Shown one piece after another: positions 7,715-17,600 of a stretch of 64,000 bases of DNA; position 1 is the stretch's first letter, and each line of letters opens with the position of its first letter. Source of the DNA: Micavibrio sp. (lineage in GTDB: Bacteria > Pseudomonadota > Alphaproteobacteria > Micavibrionales > UBA2020). Location: positions 124,001-188,000 of the forward strand of contig JAPWJZ010000009.1 of NCBI GenBank assembly GCA_028283745.1, written 5' to 3'. A program made the position numbers and the translations under genes. The notes under the pieces were generated by a model. It was given only the letters and a program-made list of their open reading frames with translations. It ran no database searches and had not been told where the DNA came from.

Positions 7715-8176
7715 TTGATCTTTCGACGCTTTAAAAATTTTATGTATGTCGCGGCAATTGGCGTTTTCCTGATCGTATCCGCAGGTATTGCATTGTCCTG
7801 CCTACGCTACATTCCGCCCGAGCCCATGGATATTTCACGCCGCTTTATTGACCTGGTTCAAGCCGGTGATCTTCCGGCTGCCTATCTTTTAACAGAGCAA
7901 AAAGGCGCTGTAGGTGCAACGCTTAAAGACTTCGAAGCTAATATCAGGCGGCAACTGGGCGTCACCACATTCCCGATGCATCGCCCTATCGAGATGCTCG
8001 GCATTCGCAGCGGGCCGCAAACCTACAGCAACCGCCTTCGCCGATGGCTGATGGGCAGAAGGCTTGATTCCGACCTGATCAGCATCGACTACTACGTCAG
8101 CCTTCCCTTTGAAGTCCGCGTCGCCTTTCATGACGATAAATGGCGCATCGTATACTTCCAAAGCCACGCGATCTAG
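7715..8176 (+). CDS. Single-pass membrane-anchored hypothetical protein
   Basis: This encodes 153 aa from a TTG start preceded by GGAGGT with 8-nt spacing, a strong start context. A basic N-terminus and one hydrophobic segment (about 9-29, ending near a Cys) anchor it in the inner membrane with the rest outside. The soluble part (FIDLVQAGDLPAAYLLTEQ, then a late WRIVYF strand) resembles small NTF2-like/DUF4864-type domains, but I cannot assign a family firmly. It is the first gene after the putative island boundary and faces the oxygenase pair convergently (36-bp gap). Confidence 0.65.
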   Translation: MIFRRFKNFMYVAAIGVFLIVSAGIALSCLRYIPPEPMDISRRFIDLVQAGDLPAAYLLTEQKGAVGATLKDFEANIRRQLGVTTFPMHRPIEMLGIRSGPQTYSNRLRRWLMGRRLDSDLISIDYYVSLPFEVRVAFHDDKWRIVYFQSHAI

Positions 8177-8212
8177 CCGCCGCGACCGCCGGCTGCTAAA
8201 GCGACATTATCT

Positions 8213-9346
8213 TTATTGAACGGCGTCATCCGTCCAGAACATGCCTGCCATGGAGGCGTGGATTTTGCGGGCACCTTCAAAAGATTCACGGGAATGGCCG
8301 TAGCGGATATTGTCCACCAGCAGAATATCGCCGGCGTTATAGTAACGCCCTTCGCGCGTGGCAAGGAAGGCCTGAAGCAAGATTGCAGTTTCTGTTTTCG
8401 TCAGCTCCGCATCGCCGATCAGGAAGCGGCGGTAACCGTTGTGCGCCTTGGGGCCATCAAGGGCGATGCGCGGAAAGAGCATGTAATCTCGCCCGTCGCG
8501 CGGGTCTTTCTTGAAAGCCGGAATATTAATGCGCGTCATCAGCGTCGGGGCGTCAATGCCGTCCTCCGCCATCCAGTTGCAATCGTCAAACTGGTGCGTT
8601 GACTGCTTGCAGACGGCAATCGCTTCATCGCGGTCGGCCGTGCCAAAACGGTCCTGCCAGGAACGGAAATAGTTTTTTGATTTTTCCGGGTGTGCGTCAT
8701 CAAGGAAGCCGGTTTCAATCGTAAAGCCGCCCTTTCGCATTTTTTCCAGCAACGCACTGCCTGCAGCCCCGCAGCCCGCAATGTATGCTTCCGTTTTCAG
8801 GGCGCAGTGCGCGAACGTGCGCCCGCCCGAGCCTTTTTTCGTTGGCTGGCTGCAGATGAACAGCAACCGTTCCGGCATAAAGCGCTGGTAGAGAATTTCA
8901 TTGTGCGGCAGCAAAAATTTTTCCTCAGGATACGCATCCGTCTCGCGCATGCAGCGGGAGATGTATTTAAGGTTGGTGCGCCCGCTCGTCAGGCCGCCCC
9001 ATTTGAACTGCTCTTTCTCGCCAAAGCCGAGACATTCCAGCACGTGCATCGGCACATCGTTCTGTTCCTGCGCTTCAAGGCCGGTGTTGATAATGTTCAG
9101 CGCGCCTAAATCCTGAAAGCGGGCATAGGCGGCGGCCATTTTATCTGCGGTCAACTGCCCTTCGGCATCGAAGACATTATTCGGCACATCCTGCGCCCAT
9201 TGTGCGCGGTTATCCGGCAGCACGTAGCGTTCATCATCGCTGGCGCTTTCAACCATGCCGAGGTCTATTGCGTGTTCAGGTCTATATTCGGCGGCGTTCT
9301 GGTTGGCGTTTGCCTGCTGTAAAATTTCAGCCGTTGCGGTTTTCAT
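8213..9346 (-). CDS. TauD/TfdA-like Fe(II)/2-oxoglutarate oxygenase (paralog A)
   Basis: This encodes 377 aa. LPHNEILYQR gives the first iron ligands as His148-x-Glu150, the HxE variant seen in SyrP/clavaminate-synthase-like members. GGRTFAHC follows the usual GGET position, and VDNIRYGHSRESF provides the distal His351 with Arg residues nearby that could bind 2-oxoglutarate. The ATG at 9346 is chosen because homology with paralog B begins after it and the frame upstream overlaps paralog B's C-terminal coding. The first 60 residues are an extra N-terminal segment. The 31-bp gap indicates co-transcription with paralog B. Such enzymes hydroxylate small molecules or carrier-bound amino acids; the substrate is not predictable here. 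Confidence 0.8.
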   Translation of the reverse strand: MKTATAEILQQANANQNAAEYRPEHAIDLGMVESASDDERYVLPDNRAQWAQDVPNNVFDAEGQLTADKMAAAYARFQDLGALNIINTGLEAQEQNDVPMHVLECLGFGEKEQFKWGGLTSGRTNLKYISRCMRETDAYPEEKFLLPHNEILYQRFMPERLLFICSQPTKKGSGGRTFAHCALKTEAYIAGCGAAGSALLEKMRKGGFTIETGFLDDAHPEKSKNYFRSWQDRFGTADRDEAIAVCKQSTHQFDDCNWMAEDGIDAPTLMTRINIPAFKKDPRDGRDYMLFPRIALDGPKAHNGYRRFLIGDAELTKTETAILLQAFLATREGRYYNAGDILLVDNIRYGHSRESFEGARKIHASMAGMFWTDDAVQ

Positions 9347-9377
9347 CTGTGACACCCTTCTTTTTTTATAATAAGTT

Positions 9378-10352
9378 TTAAATTCTTGCTTTACCGGCCA
9401 TGCCAAGCCAGACATCGCGCGGGCCCGTAAAAGGCTCCCGTGAATGAGCGCAACGGATATTATCCATGAGAATGATATCCCCCCGCTGCCAGTCATAGCC
9501 GCTTTGGGTCTGTAAATACGCAGAGCGCAGCAACATTTTCTCCGTATCCGAAAGCTCGACACCGTTACCCAGCGGGAAACGGCGGTAACCGTTGTGAAAC
9601 TCCGCAGCATCCATGGCGATGCGCGGGAAACGCATATATTCCTCGCCATCCGGCGCTGCAACAAAGGCTGGCAGAACAAGGCGCGTCATGAGCGTGCTAT
9701 AACCGCTATTTTCCTGCCACCAGCAGCTGTCATATTCATCGCTTTGCGCCTGCGCGGCCGCGAGGGCTTCAACTTTATTGTCCGAACGAAACCGTTCCTG
9801 CCATGACTGGTGATAGTTTTTGGATTTGCCGGGATGGTTCGCATCCAAAAATCCGGTTTCAATCATCAATCCGTGCTGCGCCAGCTTTTCAAGCAGCTGC
9901 CTGCCGGTGGCTGTCCTTGCCAGCTGGCGCTGCAGTGCCTTCGCGCTATGAATATAGGTGCGGCCACCCGCATTGGCGGGGCGCTGGCAGTAAAACAAAA
10001 TGCGCTGCGGGAAAACCCGCTGGTAGTGAATTTCCCCGTTCGGCAGCAGGTAGAGATGCGGCGGATAAAAATCAAGCCGGCGCAAGCCGGGGGCGGCCCA
10101 CTTCTGCTGCCACGCCGCTGCCGTGCGGCCACCGCCGGTAAACTGTTCATCCGCCCCGAAGCCGAGCGCGGCCAGCAGCGGCAGCAATTGTTCCGCCGAC
10201 GTAACTTCTGTATTGCCGATATGGACGGCGCCGTCTGTTTTGAAAGCGGCCTGCGCAATGCCGATAGTTTCTGCCGTCAGCGAACCGCGCGCGTCTACAT
10301 ATGCAAAGCTTTCGGCCGTCTGGCGGTAGGAAGGAACGGGGTTGTTTTGCAT
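9378..10352 (-). CDS. TauD/TfdA-like oxygenase homolog lacking first iron His (paralog B)
   Basis: This 324-aa protein is collinear with paralog A through most of its length (KSKNYHQSWQERF, LMTRLVLPAF, FPRIAMD, NGYRRFPLG). Where A has LPHNEILYQR, B has LPNGEIHYQR: the iron-ligand His becomes Asn105, Glu107 is kept, and a His109 appears two residues later. The distal His303 in IRCAHSREPF is kept. Either the metal site is rearranged or the protein is non-catalytic and may partner A. The ATG at 10352 is chosen because an in-frame ATG at 10409 lies inside the promoter at 10393-10419. Confidence 0.75.
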   Translation of the reverse strand: MQNNPVPSYRQTAESFAYVDARGSLTAETIGIAQAAFKTDGAVHIGNTEVTSAEQLLPLLAALGFGADEQFTGGGRTAAAWQQKWAAPGLRRLDFYPPHLYLLPNGEIHYQRVFPQRILFYCQRPANAGGRTYIHSAKALQRQLARTATGRQLLEKLAQHGLMIETGFLDANHPGKSKNYHQSWQERFRSDNKVEALAAAQAQSDEYDSCWWQENSGYSTLMTRLVLPAFVAAPDGEEYMRFPRIAMDAAEFHNGYRRFPLGNGVELSDTEKMLLRSAYLQTQSGYDWQRGDIILMDNIRCAHSREPFTGPRDVWLGMAGKARI

Positions 10353-10392
10353 GCGGCAGAGCCTTTTTAGCGAGTTTCGCGGGTTCAGGAAT

Positions 10393-10419
10393 ATTATACA
10401 GTTTAACATATTATGTCAA
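10393..10419 (-). promoter_or_regulatory. Promoter of the oxygenase pair
   Basis: On the minus strand, TTGACA (10419-10414) and TATAAT (10398-10393), both perfect sigma-70 consensus, are spaced by 15 bp, slightly short. Transcription would start near 10386, giving a leader of about 34 nt. The adjoining 10420-10500 is AT-rich with overlapping near-palindromes (for example AGCATATATAATGCT at 10459-10473) that could bind a regulator. Confidence 0.5.
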
Positions 10420-10619
10420 TTAATAATGCTCATTATGAACATTATAATACTCTTTGTAAGCATATATAATGCTCAAATCAAGCATAATATTATGAACAGG
10501 TAAATTTTCTTTATAAGCCCAGGCCCAATTACCCAGCCTACCTCGAATGTTGATATGTCCTATATTATTCAATCCCTTATCAATATTTATTTGCCATATT
10601 TAAATCGCCCTTATAGATT
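10420..10619. other. AT-rich divergent intergenic region
   Basis: This gap of about 280 bp with its flanks separates the oxygenase pair from the 529-aa gene. It contains several short, related AT-rich elements (CATTATGAACATTATAAT, AGCATATATAATGCT, AGCATAATATTATGAAC) but no ORF with a credible start. The elements may be operator sites; no regulator gene is adjacent. Confidence 0.35.
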
Positions 10620-10670
10620 GAAGCCAGCCGAATATTAAAACCAGGCTTCAGTACAGCCGCCAACGGCTGG
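10619..10670 (+). promoter_or_regulatory. Structured 5' leader with alternative hairpins
   Basis: TGAAGCC (10619-10625) can pair with GGCTTCA (10644-10650), and CAGCCG (10654-10659) with CGGCTG (10664-10669) across a CCAA loop. Alternatively CCAGCCG (10624-10630) can pair with CGGCTGG (10664-10670), which excludes the first two. The element ends about 26 nt before the ATG at 10697, a layout that suits a translational or transcriptional switch. It matches no riboswitch class I know. Confidence 0.35.
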
Positions 10671-10696
10671 CATTTATTTGAGTGTGTGAGGATTTC

Positions 10697-12286
10697 ATGG
10701 CTGACATTAACGATGCTTATTACAAGCAAATCGCACACAGGCTGCAGACCTGTGCCGTTGCGGAATTCACCGATGTAATTGCTGAACACAAAGCGAATAT
10801 ATTGGCGGGAAAATTCCGGGAACCGCCGGAAAAGATTTTTGCCGAAAATCTTCCGTGGGTCGCGCAGCAGGTAATTACACAGGCAAACAACAGCCCCTAC
10901 TATAAAACACCCGCCGATATTACCGATGCCGACATTCAAAAGCTGGAGCTGCTGCGCACCGGCTTTGACTTCGATTACATGAAGGACCTACGCATTACCT
11001 TTACCGCGATGCCGGATGGTAAACGCCTTGAATATACGCAGCCGTTTCTTGTCTACCTTGCATCAAAGCCGGATGATTTCACCGACTTACAGACAGACAT
11101 CATCCGCCAGCTTGTAGAGCGCCTTGACGCGAAGGGTGAAAGCTGGGGGCTTGAAATTGGCTACAGCACCCGTTCAGGCCGCGGCAACAACCACAACAAT
11201 GAAAAGAACATATTCCATGTTCTGCTGGAAAACGAGCTGACGCCGAACAAAAAAACCATTGCCGATATTGTTGCCCCCAAACTGGCGGAAAAGCCATACC
11301 GCATTTACGCCATGACATCCTCTTGGGAAGGCTCGCGCGGGCAGAACATTTCGCAGGATTACGATACTTATCGCAACGCGCTGCATAGCGCCGTCGCCAG
11401 CGGCCGCCTTGAAAACGTAGAATACGCCATGTCAAAAGGCGCCAAACAATCAAAGCTTTATAATAGCGTTGGCAGCACCGCCTTTGCGGATGCCGCTGCC
11501 CGTGTTAATGAGCCTGCCTATCGCGCCATCGCGCAAAAACTTTTTGAAAATGCGCTAACGCTTGAAAAGGGCGTTGAAATTTTGCGTGAACCCAGCCGCT
11601 GGGGCAAAAAAAGCACCCGCCCCATTGAAACGCTCGGGCGCATGGGCGACCTGCCCTTCGTGCTTGCCATGGCGCAGGCAAATGCCGGCGCGCCGGAAAT
11701 GGCCGCACAGGCCTTCACCTATACCAGCCCTGTTACCCTTGGCGGCTATCACAGCATGGCCGCGGGCAATGATGCCGTGTACCATGCCCCCATACAAATA
11801 AACCGCACCAAGATAGAATGGCAGGTAACAGAAACCGGCCGAATGGAAGACCCCTTTCCCTTTATCCGCCAAGCTGTTTTCAACCTCGACCCGAAAACCG
11901 GCTCCTACAGCGCCTATCAGGATATTTTCGGCATGGCCCTTACCTACCTCGTAGAACAAGGCGCGCTAAAAGCCGCCGACATTCCGAAGGACTCACTCTC
12001 CGATCCGCGCTCGCTCAACTTCATTTTCGCGCTCCGCGCTGCGGCGGAGACGGAAAAGGCACGTAACCCCGATTTCCTGTCTAAAACCGCCGTCTTCACG
12101 GAAAGCTTCGCTGCAGAAGTCGACAAGGCGCGCGGCTGCACCAATAACTTCCGCGTCCTTTACGATGCCGCCAACCCCGAAAAAAACCGCGCAGCCGCCT
12201 ATGATGTAAAGACCACCCAGCCCATCGCCATCAAAGCCCCGCGCGCTTTTAAAAAGCCGGATAAAGGCGCTGCGCCACAAGGCTAA
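10697..12286 (+). CDS. Hypothetical protein with an ankyrin-like segment
   Basis: This encodes 529 aa, soluble, without signal peptide or membrane segments. The ATG at 10697 has GAGG about 6 nt upstream; a GTG at 10682 is a weaker alternative. Residues about 227-285 (ALHSAVASGRLENVEYAMSKGA) look like one ankyrin-like helix pair, and the flanking helical parts may hold more degenerate ones. A Gly/Arg/Asn-rich loop (STRSGRGNNHNNEKN) lies near residue 155. Family and function are unknown. It is divergent from the oxygenase pair and followed after 115 bp by the Kdo hydroxylase. Confidence 0.7.
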   Translation: MADINDAYYKQIAHRLQTCAVAEFTDVIAEHKANILAGKFREPPEKIFAENLPWVAQQVITQANNSPYYKTPADITDADIQKLELLRTGFDFDYMKDLRITFTAMPDGKRLEYTQPFLVYLASKPDDFTDLQTDIIRQLVERLDAKGESWGLEIGYSTRSGRGNNHNNEKNIFHVLLENELTPNKKTIADIVAPKLAEKPYRIYAMTSSWEGSRGQNISQDYDTYRNALHSAVASGRLENVEYAMSKGAKQSKLYNSVGSTAFADAAARVNEPAYRAIAQKLFENALTLEKGVEILREPSRWGKKSTRPIETLGRMGDLPFVLAMAQANAGAPEMAAQAFTYTSPVTLGGYHSMAAGNDAVYHAPIQINRTKIEWQVTETGRMEDPFPFIRQAVFNLDPKTGSYSAYQDIFGMALTYLVEQGALKAADIPKDSLSDPRSLNFIFALRAAAETEKARNPDFLSKTAVFTESFAAEVDKARGCTNNFRVLYDAANPEKNRAAAYDVKTTQPIAIKAPRAFKKPDKGAAPQG

Positions 12287-12401
12287 AATATCGCCTAATA
12301 CCTTGATTAAAGGCCTTATATTGCAAACAAACGCATTCGTCACTTGCGCTCGAAATAGCTGGGTGGTAAAAGTTATCTCTCCATAATGCAGGATAGAAAA
12401 C

Positions 12402-13334
12402 ATGACCGCACAAGCACAAAAAAACCAAACCAGCGCAACGCCCCCTGAGGTCGATATTTTACGGTCGCTGCCCATCACCAGCTGGTCGCCGGTGGCGGAC
12501 CCTGCGCAGGATGTGGGGGCGATGCTGGAAACGGGTCTGGTGCCGTATTTTCCGTCGCTGAGCTTCGATTTCAAACCGGAAGAAAAATACCTGCTGTCGG
12601 ACAGCTGGTCGGATGGTAAAGCAAAGAACATTACGCTTCGCCCCAACGGCGCGCTCACAGGCGCGACGGGCGATGAGAAGACGATGGCAGATATTCATGG
12701 GCTGCTAACCCGTTATTCCGCCGGCGCGAAAGCGCTTATCGCCGCGCTTATTCCGGGCTATGTGCCAAACCTGATTAACGGCAATGCCACCTTCCGCAAC
12801 GTTGAAATTCACGGCCGCAAATCCAGCTGGCGCAAAGATGACACGCGCCTGCACGTGGATGCCTTCCCGTCCAACCCCACGCAAGGCATGCGTCTGCTGC
12901 GCGTTTTCACCAACGTGAACCCGAACGGCAAGCCGCGCGAATGGCGCGTGGGCGAGCCCTTTGCCGATTTTGCGCAAAAATTCATGCCGCAGACCAAGGC
13001 CCCCTTCCCCGGTTACCTGGCGGCGCTGAAGGCCGTTGGCATTACCAAAAAACGCCGCAGCCTTTACGACCACATGATGCTGCAATTGCATGACTCCGTG
13101 AAGGCAGACATGGAATACCAACGCACCGCGCCGCAAAAAGCCGTAAACTTTATGCCCGGCACCACCTGGCTTGTGTACAGCGACCAGGTTTTGCACGCCG
13201 CCATGGCAGGCCAGTTCATGATGGAGCAGACCTTCTACCTGCCGGCGAACGCCATGCAGCACCCCGAATCTTCCGTCCTCAGCGTGCTGGAAAAGCTTTC
13301 CAGCAAAAAGCTGCTGACCGCCGGCGACCGTTAA
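12402..13334 (+). CDS. kdoO: Kdo 3-hydroxylase family Fe(II)/2-oxoglutarate dioxygenase
   Basis: This 310-aa protein matches the Kdo_hydroxy family, which converts the outer Kdo of lipid A inner core to Ko. Visible motifs are LHVDAFPSNPTQG with iron ligands His151 and Asp153, RLLRVFTNVNPNGKPREWRVGEPF, YDHMMLQLHDSVKAD, TWLVYSDQVLHAAMAGQF with distal His265, and MEQTFYLP. The length is normal for the family. The ATG at 12402 is followed by an unstructured 20-residue start. The enzyme acts on the cytoplasmic face during lipopolysaccharide synthesis. No other LPS core gene is adjacent, but an envelope polysaccharide locus follows. Confidence 0.85.
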   Translation: MTAQAQKNQTSATPPEVDILRSLPITSWSPVADPAQDVGAMLETGLVPYFPSLSFDFKPEEKYLLSDSWSDGKAKNITLRPNGALTGATGDEKTMADIHGLLTRYSAGAKALIAALIPGYVPNLINGNATFRNVEIHGRKSSWRKDDTRLHVDAFPSNPTQGMRLLRVFTNVNPNGKPREWRVGEPFADFAQKFMPQTKAPFPGYLAALKAVGITKKRRSLYDHMMLQLHDSVKADMEYQRTAPQKAVNFMPGTTWLVYSDQVLHAAMAGQFMMEQTFYLPANAMQHPESSVLSVLEKLSSKKLLTAGDR

Positions 13335-13481
13335 ATTCCCGCTAAAAAAACAGCGTGACAGCGGCGGGATTGACGTTATCAACCAGCTCCATCATCGCAT
13401 GGAACCGCCCCGGCGTCGCCTTCCGCCCTTACGGCAGGTGGGTTTAATAAATACATGGACTGGTTATTGGCGTAACGGCCG
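13335..13481. other. Intergenic between kdoO and mreB (convergent)
   Basis: This is 147 bp without a credible gene. CCCGCT (13338-13343) and AGCGGCGGG (13360-13368) around an A-rich stretch could form a weak hairpin that ends kdoO transcription. Confidence 0.3.
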
Positions 13482-14606
<1,125 letters not shown>

Positions 14607-14637
14607 TCACGGAATAAAGCGAAATGCTTTAGAAATG

Positions 14638-14673
14638 CGTCAGGGAAGCACCACCGCTGGCGCTTCCCTGACG
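14638..14673 (-). terminator. Hairpin downstream of cyclic glucan synthase
   Basis: CGTCAGGGAAGC and GCTTCCCTGACG form a perfect 12-bp stem with a 12-nt loop, 21 nt after the stop codon of the minus-strand synthase gene. The following T-run is short, so it may act as a terminator or as a 3'-end stabiliser. Confidence 0.6.
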
Positions 14674-14693
14674 TTCGTATTTATTAGCGGCAC

Positions 14694-17600
14694 TTAGCCG
14701 GCGGCAGCCACCAGACGCAGCTCCACACTGTGGGGCTGCTGGTCGTCAATGAGTTGAATGTGCGCATCCGCCTGCACCTTGCCGTCCACCGTCAATTGCG
14801 CATCGCCGCCGGTTTTGACGGTAATGCTGTAGGTGGTGGTGCGATAGCGGTAATCAATGCGGAAGCCATCCCAGCCGGGCGGCAGGCACGGCGCGAAGCT
14901 TAGTTTATCGACATCGAGCTTCAGGCCGAGGAAGGATTCAACGATCAACCGGTACATCCAGCCCGATGAACCCGTATACCAGCTCCAGCCGCCGCGGCCC
15001 GCATGCGGGGCCTGCCCGTAGACGTCGGCGGTCACCACATAAGGCTCGACCTTATACAGCTCCACTTCCTCCGCCGTGCGGGCGTGGTTGAGGGGGTTGA
15101 TCATCTGCAGCAGTTCCCATGTGCGTTCATGGTTGCCCATTTTGGCAAAGGCCATGGCTGTCCATACTGCGGCGTGTGTATATTGGCCGCCGTTTTCGCG
15201 CACGCCCGGCACATAACCGCGGATGTAACCGGGGTTTTGTTCCGACTTGTCGAACGGCGGGTCCAGAAGCTGGACGATGCCGACATCGCGGCGCACCAGC
15301 CGCGCGTCCACCGCTGCCATGCCCTTGGCCGCGCGTTCGGGGTTGCCCGCGCCAGACAGTACCGACCAGCTTTGGGAAAGCGAGTCGATTTGGCATTCTT
15401 CGTTGCTGGCGGAACCAAGCGGCGTGCCGTCATCGAAGTAGGCGCGACGGTACCAGTCGCCGTCCCAGGCGTTGGCTTCAATATTGGCCTGCAGTTTTTT
15501 CGCTTCTTCAAGGCAGCGTTTGGCAAAGGCCGTATCGCCCTTGATGTCCGCGACTTTGGAGAAGTCCTGCAAAATGTCATAAAGGAAGAAGCCAAGCCAG
15601 ACGCTTTCGCCCTTGCCATGCGCGCCGACTTTATCCATGCCGTCGTTCCAGTCACAAGACCCCATTAGCGGCAGGCCATGATCGCCAAAGCGCAGGCCGT
15701 GTTCAATGGCGCGCACGCAATGGTCATACAGGCTTGCCTGCTGCGACGACGTCGGGAAATGGTCATAGACCGAATCTTCATCGGCGTTCAGCTGGCGGCC
15801 TTCAAGGAAGTGCGCCATTTCATCCAGCACGCCGGTATCGCGGGTGCTGAGGACATAGCGGCAGGTCGCAAGCGGCAGCCACAGGAAGTCGTCGGAGCAT
15901 TTGGTGCGCACGCCGCGGCCCAGCGGCGGGTGCCACCAGTGCTGCACGTCACCTTCCAGAAACTGGCGGGTCGCGTGCAGTAGCAGCTGGTCACGCAGCA
16001 CCACCGGCTTGCTATGCAGCAGCGCCATGGCATCCTGCAGCTGGTCGCGGAAGCCGAAGGCGCCGCCCGACTGGTAATAGCCGCTGCGCGCCCACAGGCG
16101 GCAGGCCAGTGTTTGATAGACGAGCCAGCCGTTGGCAAGGGTATTGAGCGCTGTATCCGGCGTTTCGATGCGCACGGCACCTAAAGTTTCCGTCCAGTAG
16201 CGATGCACGGCATCAAGCGCGTTATGCGCCGCAACCGAACCGCGATAACGGCGAATAACGCTGCCCGCTTCGGCAAAGCGCCGTGCAAGGCTGGGGTTAT
16301 CTGTGTTCTGTTTGCCGGCAACGCCAAGGCGGAAGATGATTTCACGTTCCTCCCCGTCCGCCAGCGTAAAGGCCGACTGGATGGCGCCGCAGGGGTCAAG
16401 CCCCGCGCCGACCTTGCCGGACAGGCGGAAGTGGCCCATGGCGGCAGGGCTTTGCAGCGTTTTGTTGCGGCCGATGAATTCGCGGCGGTCGCCGGTTACC
16501 GTCCGTGCCTCGTCATCCACATCGAAGAAGGCGATGCGTTCGGCGAATTCTGTATTATAGGCGTTGCGCGCGAACAATGCGCCGGTGACGGGGTCGATTT
16601 CCGTCACCACATGCATGGCGGTTTTGGGGCGCAGGTCGCCCATCACCCATTCGACATAGCCGGTGACGGAAAGCTGGCGGGAACGGCCGGAATCGTTGCG
16701 CAGTTTCAGCACCGAGAATTTCACCGGCGCATCCATGGCGACATAGACCGTCATTTCAGAATGGATGCCGTTGTCCACATGCTCGAACACGCTATAGCCG
16801 AAGCCGTGGCGCGTAATATACGGGCTGTCGCTGCGCACCGGGTGCGGCACGGGCGACCAGAATTCGCCCGTCGCTTCATCACGGATATAGAAAGCTTCGC
16901 CGCCGCTATCGCTGACCGGGTCGTTGGCCCAGGGCGTAAGGCGGAATTCATGCGCGTTATCGCTCCACGTATAGCTGGAGCCGTTTTCGGAAATGACGGT
17001 GCCGAAGACGGGGTTTGCCAATACGTTCACCCACGGCGCGGGCGTACGCTGCCCTGCGCCGGTGGTGATGATGTATTCGCGGCCGTCTTCGCTGAAGCCG
17101 CCTGTGCCGTTGCCCAGCAACAGTTTGGGCGGTTGCAACCGCTGCGTAATTGCAGAAGCAGGGCGCGGTTGCTGCGTCGGCACCAGGTGCGGACGGCTGA
17201 CATCCTTGACGGACGAACGGCTGACCTGTTCGGCAAGGCTGCCGTTGCTGTCGGTCAATATGACGCGGGCAACGGTTTCAAGCAAAATGCGGTCCTCCGG
17301 CGAGATTTGGTCCCCGGGGCGCACAAAGATGCCGCCGGGACGATCCACGACCTGCGATTCAACACCGGCGGAAATAAGCCCCATGATCTGTTCTTGCAGC
17401 AGCTGGCGGTAACCCGCCTGGTCTTCGTTCCAGATAACAAGGTCAACCGCAAGCCCCTTCAGGCGCCAATAGGCATGCGCCTGCACCAGCTGGCGCACGA
17501 GGTCGATGTTGGAAGAATCCTTGATTTGCAGCAGCACGATGGGGAAGTCGCCCGAAATCGCGTAGCTCCAAAGGCCGGACTGGCCGCGCCGGTTTTTAAT

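Noticed and set aside
10352-10409. Upstream ATG at 10409 for oxygenase paralog B
   Set aside because: It lies inside the TTGACA/TATAAT promoter, so it would not be on the transcript.
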